64,000 nucleotides of DNA, from positions 217,640,996 to 217,704,995 of the forward strand of contig JASDDO010000024.1 in assembly GCA_030015575.1 (NCBI GenBank), read 5' to 3'. Every line of letters starts with the position of its first letter. Positions within the stretch are counted from its first letter, which is position 1. Shown in pieces: positions 21,240 to 31,709 of this stretch. Origin of the DNA: Agapanthus africanus. Taxonomy: Eukaryota; Streptophyta; Magnoliopsida; Asparagales; Amaryllidaceae. The notes beneath the pieces are model-generated. The model saw only the letters and a program-made list of their open reading frames with translations. It was not told the DNA's origin and did no database searches. The position numbers and the translations under genes are program-made.

Positions 21240-22655
21240 AAACAATAGAGCCCAAATACTCTTTTGTTGGATCTAAATGATCTCGTTAAGTAGATCTTAG
21301 TCTAAAATTAGACTAACGTATCCTTAACAAACGTTTAAGTTGATCTTAGTCTCAAATAAAACTAACACATCCTTAAACCCAACCTCAAACCCAAATCTAA
21401 GAAAATACGGATTTGGACTAATCCACGCCCTATGGGCGACATCATAAATTAGTCTCTGTATACAATCCACGGGCAACCAAAAACAAAACAACCACACAAG
21501 ACACGAAGTGACCATCTGGAGAAGGAGAAAGTGGTTACCGCGATGCGGTAGCGTAATTTACTACAGGGGTTTGCGCCTGCAGGAAAGAGCGTCCCCACAA
21601 TCAAAAACCCCTCAAATGAGGGGGAATCTGACGAAGTCTGCTACATCGGCCGCGTCCGTTTAAACCTTCGATGTATGGTGCCATAAATCAACTTGGCATC
21701 TTCGGAGTAGTGGACGGATAAAACTAAATAGCATCTGCCCTCAAAATTCAGGCCGGATGTCCCAACGTCCCGGTCGCGTCTTTTCGGCGGAGAACATAGA
21801 CAAAACGTCTTCAAACTAAACGTTGCCTCCAAAATGGTGACAACGGACCGTAACGTTCTTAAACTAAACTCTACAGACCAAAATGTCCTCAAACTAAACG
21901 TTGTCTCCAAAACGACGACAACTGACCGTAACGTTCTTAAACTAAACCCTACGGACCGTAACGTCACCTTAAAAATGGTGATCTACAGACCGAAATGTCC
22001 TCAAACTACAACCTCGCCTCCAAAATGGAGATAAGGGACCGAAACGTCCTTAAACTAAAACAACAGAGTCCAAATGCTTTCTTGTTGGATCTAAAACAAA
22101 ATGATCCTAACACCCTGTTAAATAGATCTTAGTCTTAAATTGGACTAACGTATCCTTAACAAAAAACCAATCGAGCCCCCAATTGCTTGTATACATTTAA
22201 GTTGATCTTGATCTCAAAACAGATCAATGATCCTTAAATCAACCCAAACTCAAATATAAGATATACGGATTTGGACTAATCCATGCCCTATGAGCGACAA
22301 CATAAATTAGTCTCCGTATACAATCCATGGGCAACCAAAAATAAAACAAACACACACGACACGAAGTGAACCACTAGAATGGGAGAAAGTGGTTATCGCG
22401 ATACGATATCGTAATTAACTACAGGGGCTTGCGCCTGCAGGGAAGAGCATCCCCAAAATAAAAAAAACCCTTGCAAACGAGGGGGAATCTGACAAAGTCT
22501 GCTACAATGGCCGTATCCGTCCAAAACTCCGATATACAGTGCCATAAATCAACTTGGCATCTTCAGAGAGGTGGACGGATAAATCCAAATATCATCTGCC
22601 CCCAAATTTCGGGAAGACGACCTACGCGGTTTGTCTCTGTTTTCGACGGTAAACA
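21240..22655 (+). repeat. Duplicated 3' third of the Tat LTR
   Basis: 21240-21790 and 22059-22650 repeat each other (acaatagagcccaaat, agatcttagtctaaaattag, gtggttaccgcgatgcggta, gggggaatctgacgaagtct in order), offset by about 820-860 bp. The inner copy ends ttttcggcggagaac where the outer ends ttttcgacggtaaaca, so a version of the LTR terminus is included. GGACCG repeats separate them (21840-22050). Confidence 0.8.
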
Positions 22656-22660
22656 GATTC

Positions 22661-22678
22661 TGGCACGCTCGGTGGGAC
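22661..22678 (+). other. Primer-binding site of Tat-2
   Basis: TGGCACGCTCGGTGGGAC begins five bases after the LTR end. Element C has TGGCACGCCCGGTAGAAC in the same place. I do not name the tRNA. Confidence 0.7.
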
Positions 22679-22805
22679 TTCTTCCTCTTTCCATTCCACA
22701 CTTTGTGTGTCGTGTTCGTGAACAAATCGCGGTTTACTATGGTTGCCCCTGGATTCGAGGTACTCAGATTTGGTATCTTACTCCTGTGCAGGAAAAAGAA
22801 GATCA

Positions 22806-23455
22806 ATGGCTTCAAAGTGTACCTGCAACAACAACTCCTGCTCCGTCCGTGCTAGAGGAGTGACATACGGGCCAAATGTGGCCTGCATCTTTTCAATGCC
22901 AGTGAAGCAGGTGACTCAGGCCATCGTCGGATTGTTCTTCAGGACCATGCTCCCGCCGACAAGCTTCAATGCCTCAGTGCTGCATGGGGAAGCTCCAAAA
23001 AAGTCGGTTTTCGATCGACTTGCAACCACTACGGCCCTTCTCAATGGGTCGTGCAAGTCTGCCACCTCAGTCTTCAACAGGCTGATCCAAAGCCCAAGGG
23101 GGCCCGCAAAGAGGCTCGTAATACCTGAAGGGGTTATCCTGAAACGGATAGTTATTCCAACTCCGGCAGGTGAAGTTGTCAAAGGGGCTTCTACTACTAA
23201 AGTATCGGTCTTCGCAAGATTGGCTGTTCCAACTCCTGCTACGGGTGAAGTCATCAAAAGTGCTTCCCCTACCAGAAAGTCGGCCTTCGCAAGATTGGTC
23301 GTCCCCTCTCAATGGACGTCAGTCTTTAACAGGCTGGCATCAGCAGTAGCCCTTCATCAGAGTAGGGGGCATGATGAAGCCACTCCTACAATTGAGGCAA
23401 TCCCATCTGCAAGGCATGCTCGACGTTGCCACTGGCGCCGAGTGAGGAAAGCTGG
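22806..23455 (+). CDS. Tat-2 leader ORF, 5' part (FxRL-repeat protein)
   Basis: ATG at 22806 is chosen because it follows an acceptor-like cctgtgcag; element C has ttgtgcag before its own start. The product opens MASKCTCNNNSC and carries five copies of a short motif S-V/A-F-x-R-L (SVFDRL, SVFNRL, SVFARL, SAFARL, SVFNRL) in a Pro/Ser/Thr-rich background. I do not recognise a domain. Such a protein ahead of Gag is seen in Tat-type elements. The frame is cut at 23455 by element C and continues in phase at 31710, so it was open when C inserted. Element C has a homologue at 29954-29526. Confidence 0.6.
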
Positions 23456-23777
23456 TGTAGGGTGTTTTCATCACCCCATTGAGATGGGAATACGCGCGCG
23501 CTGGTCAGGCGCAGTACAGATTCCCCCTGTCTTGGGTAGGCTGGGGTTTATTGATTGTGGGGATCTGAATCTCCGGCAGCCGCAGACTAAGCTCCCGTTA
23601 ATTACCCCTCGGCTTTGGAGCAAGGGAACCTTCGATTGACGGGTCAAACAAGCCATTTGAACTCAATATGCAGTGTGCGTACGTGTTTTGAAGGAGTTTT
23701 AGATATATCGGGGGCCCCACAGATTTTTTACGGGGGTCAAGGGGGCTAGCAGTCCCTTTGCGGGGTGCGGGGCAGCG

Positions 23778-23804
23778 CCCCGTTAGAAATTTTTTCTAAC
23801 GGGG
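23778..23804. repeat. Perfect 11-bp hairpin in element C LTR
   Basis: CCCCGTTAGAA (23778-23788) pairs with TTCTAACGGGG (23794-23804) around ATTTT. An overlapping GGGGC-agc-GCCCC stem precedes it. The other LTR has a decayed version near 30452-30485. Confidence 0.8.
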
Positions 23805-23869
23805 AAGGGTGTTTACTGTGGAGTGAATAAAAAAATAGTGGGAGGAGCGTCTTAAAGACGCGTGCGTGG

Positions 23870-24390
23870 CACGTGGGCGCATGGTGCCCATAGACACATG
23901 CGCAGCACGTGGGCGCTGGGCGTGACGCTTGGCGCCCGTTGGTCACGTGCGCAGCACGTGGGCACTGGGCACTGGGCACCAGCGGGTCACGTGCACAACA
24001 CGCGACCGCGAGGCGCCCGCGGGTCACATGCGCTGCGCGCGACCACTAGGCGCTGAGCGGGTCGCGTGGGGGCGCCCGTGGGCACTTAGCGCCCGTGGGT
24101 CACGTGCGCTGCACGTGACCGCTGGGCGCTGAGCGGGTCGCGTAGGGCGCACATGGGCACCTAGCGCCCGCGGGTCACGTGCGCTGCAAGCGACCGCGGG
24201 TCACGTGCGCTGCATGCGATCATTGGGCTCTTTAGCGCCCGCGGGTCACGTGCGCGGCACGCTCGCGCTGGGCGCCAGCGGGTTACGTGCGCGGTACGTG
24301 ACCGCTGGGCGCCAGCGGGTCACGTGCACGACACGTGACCGCTGGGCGCCAACGGGTCATGTGCAAGGTACGCGACCGCTGGAAACATTA
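23870..24390. repeat. G-box tandem array of element C LTR
   Basis: GC-rich units of roughly 40-50 bp combine gggcgccagcgggtcacgtg with a second, facing cacgtg or decayed cgcgac half, for example cacgtgcacgacacgtgacc. About ten units. The same array at 30545-30905 has fewer units, which explains most of the LTR length difference. Open frames here on both strands are artefacts of the GC-rich repeat. Confidence 0.85.
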
Positions 24391-25289
24391 GCGGGAAGGG
24401 GCTTAGCCCATAGGTTGGGGAGTTGAACTCCCAAGGGGTTTTGGAGTTGAACTCCTAATAGAAATTTAATTTATGGAGTTAAACTCCAACAGATCTAGAA
24501 AGGAGTTAAACTCCAACAGATCTAGAAAGGAGTTAAACTCCTAGGAATCTTTGGCTCTTCTTTTGAGCCTTGGATCCTCCCAACGTGGGATTTTTGGAGA
24601 TGGGTCTCCTTCTTCTTCCTCTCGGTTGGCCGGATCTTGGGGGAAAAGGGGAGTGAGATTCAAAATCTTCCCTTTCATATATTTGATGGGAGATCCGAGC
24701 TCCCCTTGGTGAGTTTTATGGTAAAAAACTATTTTTTTAGAAAGGAAGAGTTAAATTCTTGATTTAATTCAAAAAGAGGAAGAAGGTTTTAGACCCTTAA
24801 GAGAGGGGAAGGAGGCACACAAACCCTAGTTTTTGGGGAGAATGAATTTTTTGTTTTCTTTATTCATCATCATGTTGCCTTATATAGGCTTGCATATTTA
24901 CATATAGCCCCTTTGGCTTTACAAAATAGTATTTTGTCCATCCCATGCCTCATGTGCTCATTTCTTTTGCACATAAGTCACGGGCTTTACAAAAATTTGG
25001 CTTTATGCCCATATTGCTTACATGAATACATAAAAAAATTACATCAAAATTATTTATTACATGATTTTTATTTTGGCATGGAGGAGGGCCGACCGCTTCA
25101 TGTTTGGACTCGACCTGGGCATGGGTCCACTTGATCTGGGCTTGGGCCTACTTGGCTTGGGATTGACCTTGACTTTGACTTGGTCAACCGGGGTGCAATT
25201 TTCGACCCCAACAAAGTGCCCCCCATCAATAAATGCACACCACATATGTGGGTCGTGTGCATGAAATTGATGGATCTTCTTTCGCGTGG

Positions 25290-26160
25290 AGGCAATTTGC
25301 TTTGGTTCCCACTTTTTGGGATGCACTGCCCTTTTTACGACATGGACGGCCGACGCTTGACGCGTCTCCGAGACGGAGTGTCCGTAGTAGACTTTTCCTC
25401 GGCATGGAGTGATTTGGTTCCCGCTTTGTATGAAGCTTGCACTGCCTTTTTTACGACATGGACGGTCGACGCTTGCGTCTCCGAGGCAGAGTGTCCATGG
25501 TAGACGTTTCCCTGGCCCGAAGCGATTTGGTTCCCGATTTGTGGGAAGCATGCACTGCCCTTTTTACGACTTGGACGATCGACTCTTGGCGCGTCTCCTA
25601 GGCGGAGTGTCCGTGGTAGACCTTTCCCTGGTCCGGAGCGATTTGGTTCCCGATTTGTGGGAAGCCTGCACTGCCCTTTTTACGACATGGACGTTCGACG
25701 CTTGACGCGTCTCCGAGGCGGAGTGTCCGTGGTAGACTTTTTCCTGGCCCAAAGCGATTTGGTTCCCGATTTTTGGGAATCCCGCACTGCCTTTTTTACG
25801 ACATGGACGGTCGACGCTTGACGCGTCTTTGAGACGGAGTGTCCGTGGTAGACTTTTCCCTGGCCCGGGGCAATTTGGTTCCCGATTTGTGGGAAGCCTG
25901 CACTGCCCTTTTTACGACATAGACGGTCGACGCTTGACGCGTTTCCGAGATGGAGTGTCCGTGGTAGACTTTTTCCTAGCCCGGAGTGATTTGGTTCCCG
26001 ATTTGTGGGAAGCCTGCACTGCCTTTTTTACGACATGGACGGTCGACGCTTGATGTGCCTCTAAGACGGAGTGTCCGTGGTAGACTTTTCCCTGGCCCGG
26101 AGCGATTTGGTTCCCGATTTGTGGGAAGCCTGCACTGCCCTTTTTACGACGTGGACGGTC
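25290..26160 (-). repeat. 116-bp tandem repeat in element C 3' UTR
   Basis: The acgac(a/t)tgga mark recurs at 25338, 25453, 25566, 25682, 25798, 25914, 26030 and 26146, about 116 bp apart. Open frames across it are repeat by-products. Confidence 0.9.
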
Positions 26161-26405
26161 GATTCTGCCCTTTTTGCAACTTGGACGGTCGATTCTGCCC
26201 TTTTTGCGACTTGGATAGTCGGTGCTGCCCTTTTTGCGACGTGGACGGTCTGTGCTGCCCTTTTAGCGACTTGGACGGTCGGTGCTGCCCTTTTTGTGAC
26301 TTGGACGATCGGTGCTGCCCTTTTTGCGACTTGGACGGTCGGTGCTGCCCTTTTTGCGACTTGGACGGTCGATGCTACCCTTTTTGCGACTTGGAAGGTC
26401 GGTGA
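26140..26405 (-). repeat. 30-bp tandem repeat
   Basis: About nine units of ctgccctttttgcgacttgg plus acggtcggtg. It looks like a secondary expansion of one segment of the neighbouring 116-bp unit. Confidence 0.9.
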
Positions 26406-26709
26406 CTTGATTTGACTTGTTCCGCTTCTTGCGGTGTAAGGGATGAACTTGACTTGCTCCTCTTATTGCGGTGTCGAGATTGGATTTTGATTTTCTCCGT
26501 TTTCGGCGGTGTCGGGGTTGAAGTTGACTTGTTGATTGTGTTTTGGTTTGACATCAGCATCGCTACACTGGAATATGGTACCAGAAGCGAATCATCATTT
26601 GCTATGAGAGGATTTGGGGATTTGGTTTTGGTTTGGCATCGACACCGCTACACTGGAATATGGTACCAGGAGCGAATCATCATTTGCCTTTCCCTGTTGG
26701 GAAGAGATG

Positions 26710-26935
26710 GCTTAGGAGACAGGTTTAGATCCTTATCACCTAAGGCTTTTCAATTATATGGGCCGTAAGGGTCCCATAAAAGCATTTTCTCCCTACGAGT
26801 CGTAAGGATCCCGTAGGTGCATTTTCTCCATAGGAGTCGTGAGAACCCCCAAGTATGTTTTTCCTTTATGAGTCGTAAGGATCCTACGAAGGTTTGTTCT
26901 CCTCATGTATCGTGAGGACACATGAGTGGGTCTTC
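26710..26935 (-). repeat. Stem-loop cassette of element C
   Basis: On the minus strand this has hairpins of the Tat cassette, for example TTATGGG-accCTTACgg-CCCATA, CCTACGGG-atccttacga-CTCGTAGG, and the closing CTTAGG..CCTAAG hairpin (26715-26740). Compared with Tat-1 TTATGAG/CTCATAA, both arms of the first have changed so that pairing is kept. Confidence 0.7.
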
Positions 26936-27079
26936 CCAATGGACCATAATTCCAAGGGCGGAGACCGGCCGTTGGACTGGTGATTGCGGTTTGGTATGCG
27001 TATGATGAGAATTATTTAAGCCCGTGGATTGTATATGGTAGTCAACTTGGGGACCAACCGTAGGGCTGAGGGAATTTTG

Positions 27080-27390
27080 GAAAATTGGATTTTGGTTGGC
27101 GTCTGCATCGCTGCACTAGAATATGGTACTAAGAGCGACTCATCATTCGCCGTTAGGACATTCAGAGTTTGGTTGGTGTCTGCATTGCTGCACTGGAATA
27201 TGGTACCAAGAGCGACTCATCATTCGCCGTTAGGACATTCAGAATTTGGTTGGAGTCTGCATTGCTGCACTGGAATATGGTACCAAGAGCGACTCATCAT
27301 TCGCCGTTGGGACATTCAGAGTTTGGTTGGCGTCTGCATCGCTGCACTGGAATATGGTATCAGGAGCGACTCATCATTCGCCAATTTTTT
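27080..27390 (-). repeat. 77-bp tandem repeat, four copies
   Basis: ctgcactggaatatggtacc recurs at 27111, 27188, 27265 and 27342. Single diverged units occur at 26565-26700. Related single units in Tat-1 (11380-11480) and Tat-2 (36610-36760) share aatgatgattcgctcctggc. Confidence 0.9.
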
Positions 27391-27716
27391 ATTTTATTTT
27401 ATTTTATTATTATTTTTTATTTACCGATTGCTCTATCATTTCAGCTTTTCTTATCGCGAAGGTCGCGATTGCCCTATCATTTCGGCTTTTTATTCGAGGT
27501 TGCCCCATCATTTCGGCTTTATTTTCATTTTTATATTTACTCGCTAATTTTTATTGTGAGTTGCCCCATCATTTCGGCTTTTTATTTTTTTATATATTTA
27601 TTTATTTATTTGTTTTATTTACACATTTTTACATCCCCAGTTTAACGACTTAGAGGTCGATTATCCCCAGTTTAATGACATGGTGGTCAGCTGTTCCTTG
27701 TTTAACGACGTGGTGG
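27391..27716 (-). repeat. Short repeats between gag and the 77-bp array
   Basis: Several units of ttgcc(c/t)catcatttcggctt in AT-rich DNA, related to the gccgaaatgattgggcaa units of Tat-2 (36780-37060). Three gtttaacgac units follow at 27640-27715. No gene. Confidence 0.7.
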
Positions 27717-29373
27717 TCAGCTGTTTTCAGAGAAAGGCAGATGTCTGAGAGAATCAATTTCACGAAGGACTTCGGTCTCCGTTTGTATGAAATTGGCGGT
27801 CGCATCTTGACTGTTTGTTAACACGCCTTTAAACAGTTCTATCTCTCCTGCCTTGTATTGCTTCTCGACCCAATCTTTGAAGACGAAGCAGTCCTCAATA
27901 GCATAACTTATCACTCTGTGATAGGGGCAATATTTGGGGTCTTCGGTCATATTCGCTTTCTGCGGTCTTTTTGATTCCGGCAATTGTAGACCGTTTCTTA
28001 GGGCATCCTTGAATATTTTACGGACTTTGTCCCTTCTGAAGGAATAGACCTTATCCAGCTTCTCTTTCATTGGAGATTTTTCTCCCTCTCCGAACACTGG
28101 CTTCTGATGCTGGTTGGCATTGGGCCTGCTCATCCCTTGCTTATTTCAGTAAGCCGAGGTGTTGAAACATTCAGAATCGTCGGAATTTCCGCCTTTGCGA
28201 TTATCGTCCTTTCGGTTTCTTCAGGACCTATTGTTATTTTTGGAATCAGAGGAAGACTCCTGATTTGAGCGCTCCAACATCTGAACTTTCCTGATCAGCT
28301 CTTGGAATGTTTTGAGACCCGCGGTGCATAGGAACGGGACCATCCAATTGTTGAGATTTCCGACGAGGAGACTGACAGATTGGTCCTGCCCTATCGGCGG
28401 TTCACATTTGACGGAGAGATTGTGCCATCGGGTTATAAAATCCGTGCTGCTTTCGTTGTTCTTTGGCTTGGTCCTTACGAGGTCAACGATGGTGATCTTA
28501 TCGCTGATGCTCATGAACCTCTGCCGAAACAGAGACTCCATTTGGACGAAAGTTGTGACGGAGCCATCCGGTATGCTCGCGTACTAGTCGAAAGCAACAT
28601 CGGTCAAGCTATTAACGAACTGGCGGAGGAGAAGCGCATCGTTGCCCCCAGTATTCCCGCATGAGGCTTTAAAGTGGGCGATGTGCTGATTCGCATTTCC
28701 CGTCCCATCAAATCTTCCGAATTTAGGGATGACATAGCCGCTAGGAAATTCTACCAGATCATACTGAGCAGGATATGGTCTCCTACTGCTGCTGATATCT
28801 TTTTGCGTTTCAGCTTCGGCTACCAATGTTTTGACTTTGTTGGCAACCAAATCCATGATTTGATCTTGAGTTAGCGGGCTACTGTCATCGGTAGCCAATA
28901 CATTTCCTGAGATAAGATGCGACTGGCTTTCATGCGGTCCGCCTACCTTTGGATTTGGGGGAATAGGCGTCGGCTGTCTCTAGACATTGTTTCCTGGTTC
29001 ATGAGCAGAGCCCTGCGCTTGATTGGGCGGCTGAGAGGCAAGCTGGGCCGTGAGCTGTAAGACGACATTTGTCAAGTCATCAATTTTTACGTAGAGCTTG
29101 GCCATCTCCTTGTCTTTGTTTCTAAGCTGCTTTCGGAGCTCCTGGAGAAGTTGCTGCTCTCCGGTCTTAGGATGGAAAGTTGACTCATCTTCGCTTTCCG
29201 AGCCTGACTCCTCATGAACTGAGGGCTCTCTCTGCTTATCAGCCTCACTGGGAGGATTTTCATCACCCTCCGGAGGATGCTGGTCTTGAGAAAGGACGAC
29301 TATATTCACACCAGGTTCGATTTGAGATGCGGTGGCCCCATCCTTACTCTTGCTGCGCGTGCCCACCATATAG
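27717..29373 (-). pseudogene. gag: Element C gag
   Basis: From about 29373 (MVGTRSKSKD) one minus-strand frame runs to 27717. A disordered acidic, Gln-rich stretch with a coiled-coil-like segment (LLQELRKQLRNKDKEMAKLY) comes first. The Tat Gag core follows (RRPYPAQYDLVEFPSGYVIP, FGRFDGTGNANQHIAHF), then the retrotransposon Gag domain (SLFRQRFM, FITRWHNLS). The C-terminal block is DPKYCPYHRVISYAIEDCFV. In-frame stops at about 28980, 28584, 28221 and 28140 break it without frameshifts; at 28584 a Trp TGG became TAG. The two similar Cys/His blocks (here and in Tat-2) place C in the Tat lineage. It is dead as read. Confidence 0.85.
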
Positions 29374-29525
29374 ACAGTGTGGACCACATATCCAATCATC
29401 TCTTTATCTTTGGCGAGGTAACCCTGTTCCTCGAACCTCATGAAGTTCAACCTAGCAGGAGCCCTAGCCCTTTTGTTGGCTCTGTACCTGAGCCTTTTCT
29501 GTCTCAGCTTCTCGATTTTGAAGGC

Positions 29526-29954
29526 TTAGCGGGCATCCGTTAACTGGGAAGCCATTGTGAGGTGATAAGCGGGGAGCTTAGAGGAGACACCCGATCGAGC
29601 AGTTGTTAGGGGCACCGCCGGAGCTTGCTCGAGATGCGTTGTAGCTTTGTTGGTGTTGATGGCCTTGCCCCCAGCTGGGGCCAAGGAAAGTCGTTCAAAC
29701 ATCGACTTGCATTTGGGTTGGGGCACCTTCGAGACCACCACATTTGGCCTATTACCTTTAGAGGCCGGTTTACCCATCACCGGGGCTTGAGGAGCAGAGA
29801 TGGTGTTAGCTGGCATGAACAGAATAGAGCCGAATGGTAGCGGCGGCTCCTCCCATTGTCGTCCGAGATTACCCGGGAGGACCGTCCTGGCGTCCATCTT
29901 CATCGTGCAGGAGATGGGAGCTGTGTTGAGAGCTGAGCTTGCCCTTAAAGACAT
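29526..29954 (-). CDS. Element C leader ORF (FxRL protein)
   Basis: ATG at 29954 follows an acceptor-like tttgtgcag about 35 nt upstream. The product opens MSLRASSALNT and holds one SMFERL motif, matching the repeated S-x-F-x-R-L motif of the Tat-2 leader ORF. It ends in TAA at 29526-29528, but the same frame continues without shift into gag, so the stop may be a later mutation and this and gag may once have been one protein. No known domain; function unknown. Confidence 0.55.
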   Translation of the reverse strand: MSLRASSALNTAPISCTMKMDARTVLPGNLGRQWEEPPLPFGSILFMPANTISAPQAPVMGKPASKGNRPNVVVSKVPQPKCKSMFERLSLAPAGGKAINTNKATTHLEQAPAVPLTTARSGVSSKLPAYHLTMASQLTDAR

Positions 29955-30088
29955 TTTGTTCCGTTCTGAGATTGCAATTTGAAATTTTTTAACCTGCACA
30001 AATAAGCATGATTTCAATACAGGCAATCGATATTTATATTGATTGAGTTCGCATGAACGTTTAATCCGAAATATGGGAGGAGAGATTG

Positions 30089-30106
30089 GTTCTACCGGGC
30101 GTGCCA
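30089..30106 (-). other. Primer-binding site of element C
   Basis: TGGCACGCCCGGTAGAAC on the minus strand, five bases inside the LTR edge at 30112; 15 of 18 bases match the Tat-2 site. Confidence 0.75.
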
Positions 30107-30111
30107 GAATT

Positions 30112-31709
30112 TGTAGGGTGTTTTTCGTCACCCCATTGAGATGGGAATATGCGTGCTCTGGTCAGACGCAGTACAGATTCCCCCGCTTAAGGTAGGCTGG
30201 GGTTTATTGATTGTTGGGATTCGAATCTCCGGCAATCGCGGACTAAGCCGTCGTTAATTACCCCCCGGATTTGGAGTGAGGGAACCTCCGATTGACTGGT
30301 CAAACAAGCCATGCGAACTCAATGTGCAGTGTATGTACGTGTTTTGAAAGGATTTCGGATATATTGGGGGCCCTGCAGAGTTTTTACGGGGGTCCCGCTA
30401 TTCGGATAGCAGGCTGGGGGTCAAGGGGGCTAGCAGCCCCCTTGCGGGATGCGGGGCATCGCCCTGTTAGAAATTTTTTCTAACGAAAGAGGTTGTTTAC
30501 TGTGGAGTGCATAAAAAAATAGTGGGAGGAGCGTCTTAAAGACGCGTGCGTGGCACGTGGGTGGATGGTTCCTACAGACACGTGCCTGGCGCATGAGCGC
30601 TTGGCGCCCGCCGGTCACATGCGCAGCACGTGGGCGCCGGGCGCCAGCGGGTCACGTGCGCAGCATGCGACCGCGGGGCGCCTGCGGGTCACGTGCGCTG
30701 CATGTGACTACTGGGCGCTGAGTGGGTCGCGTGGGGCGCACGTGGGCGCTTAGCGCCCGCGGGTCACGTGTGTTGCACGCGATCGCTGGGCGCTGAGCGT
30801 GTCGCGTGGGGCGCACGTGGGCGCCTAGCGCCCATGGGTCACATGCATTGCACGCGATCATTGGGCGCTTTAGCGGGTCACGTGCGCGGCACGCGACTAC
30901 TGGAAACTCCAGCGGGAAGGGGCTTAGCCCCTAGGTTGGGGAGTTAAACTCCTAAGGGGTTTTGGAGTTGAACTCCTAACAGAAATTTAATTTATGGAGT
31001 TAAACTCCAACAGATCTAGAAAGGAGTTAAACTCCTAGGAATTTTTGGCTCTTCTTTTGAGCCTTGGATCCTCCCAACGTGGGATTTTTGGAGATGGGTC
31101 TCCTTCTTCTTCCTCTCGATTGGCCGGATCTTGGGGGATAAGGGGGGTGAGATTCAAAATCTTCCCTTTCAGAGATTTGATGGGAGATCCAAGCTTCCAC
31201 TGGTGGGTTTTATGGTAAAAAACTACTTTTTTAAGAAAGGAAGAGTTAAATTCTTGATTTAATTCAAAAAGAGGAAGATGGTTTTAGACCCTTGATAGAG
31301 AAGAAGGAGGCACACAAACTCTAGTTTTTGGGGAGAATGAATTTTTTGTTTTCTTTATTTATCATCATGTTTTCTTATATAGGCTTGCACATTTACATAT
31401 AGCCCCTTGGGCATTACAAAATTGCATTTTGCCCATCCCATGCCTCATGTGCTCATTTCTTTTGCACATAAGCTATGAGCTTTACAAAAATTTGGCTTTA
31501 TTCCCATTTTTCTTACATGCATACATAAAAAAAATTACATCAAAATTATTTATTACTTGATTTTTATTTTGGCATGGAGAAGGGCCGGCCGCTTCATGTT
31601 CGGACTCGACCTGGGCATGGGCCCACTTGATCTGGGCTTGGGCCCACTTGGCTTGGGGTTGACCTTGACTTTGACTTGGTCAACCGGGGTGCAATTTTTG
31701 ACCCCAACA
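30112..31709 (-). repeat. Element C 5' LTR
   Basis: Partner of 23456-25213 with the same termini. The G-box array (30545-30905) has fewer units. The TATA region is near 31370-31382 (ttatatagg, read on the minus strand). The right target duplication gctgg is at 31710-31714. Confidence 0.9.

Larger units (their letters stand above)
713..22655 (+). mobile_element. Tat-1: 5'-truncated Tat-lineage LTR retrotransposon
   Basis: Going left to right it holds RNase H, a second archaeal-type RNase H and integrase, then a 3' UTR of tandem repeats and stem-loops, an antisense plant-mobile-domain gene, a polypurine tract and an LTR. This order is that of plant Ty3/gypsy Tat elements with an additional antisense ORF. 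Its 5' LTR, gag, protease and RT lie left of the window. Element D is inserted at 712/713 and element A at 2135-9721. The 18493-22655 LTR also serves as the 5' LTR of Tat-2. Confidence 0.85.
18493..22655 (+). repeat. Tat LTR shared by Tat-1 and Tat-2
   Basis: It starts TGTTACC after a polypurine tract and ends CGGTAAACA before a primer-binding site. That makes it the 3' LTR of Tat-1 and the 5' LTR of Tat-2. At 4,163 nt it is longer than the second Tat LTR (51634-54935, 3,302 nt), mainly because of an internal duplication (see 21240-22655). It contains G-box palindrome arrays, a TATA box at 19357, many short AT palindromes, 46-bp repeats and GGACCG repeats. No gene is seen in it. Confidence 0.88.
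23456..25213 (-). repeat. Element C 3' LTR
   Basis: On the minus strand it starts TGTTGGGGTCG and ends ACACCCTACA. The probable TATA box is the palindrome gcctatataaggc near 24880-24892 (minus). A G-box tandem array (23870-24390) and a hairpin (23778-23804) lie in the transcribed part. Short palindromes such as ggagttaaactcc are frequent near 24420-24540. Confidence 0.9.
23456..31709 (-). mobile_element. Element C: gag-only Tat-type LTR retrotransposon
   Basis: LTRs 23456-25213 (1,758 nt) and 30112-31709 (1,598 nt) flank 4.9 kb. On the minus strand the order is LTR, primer site, FxRL ORF, gag, a 2.5-kb repeat-rich 3' UTR, a purine-rich tract (ggggggcactt) and LTR. There is no protease, RT, RNase H or integrase, which fits terminal-repeat retrotransposons with a GAG domain (TR-GAG). 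The perfect 5-bp duplication gctgg (23451-23455, 31710-31714) proves a single insertion into the Tat-2 leader ORF. Confidence 0.9.

Noticed and set aside
23746-24426. Ala/Arg/His-rich ORFs in the C LTR
   Set aside because: Artefacts of the GC-rich G-box tandem array, open on both strands.
25057-26415. Overlapping ORFs of 60-160 codons across the 116-bp and 30-bp repeats
   Set aside because: Repeat units lacking stops in several frames produce them; the peptides simply repeat.
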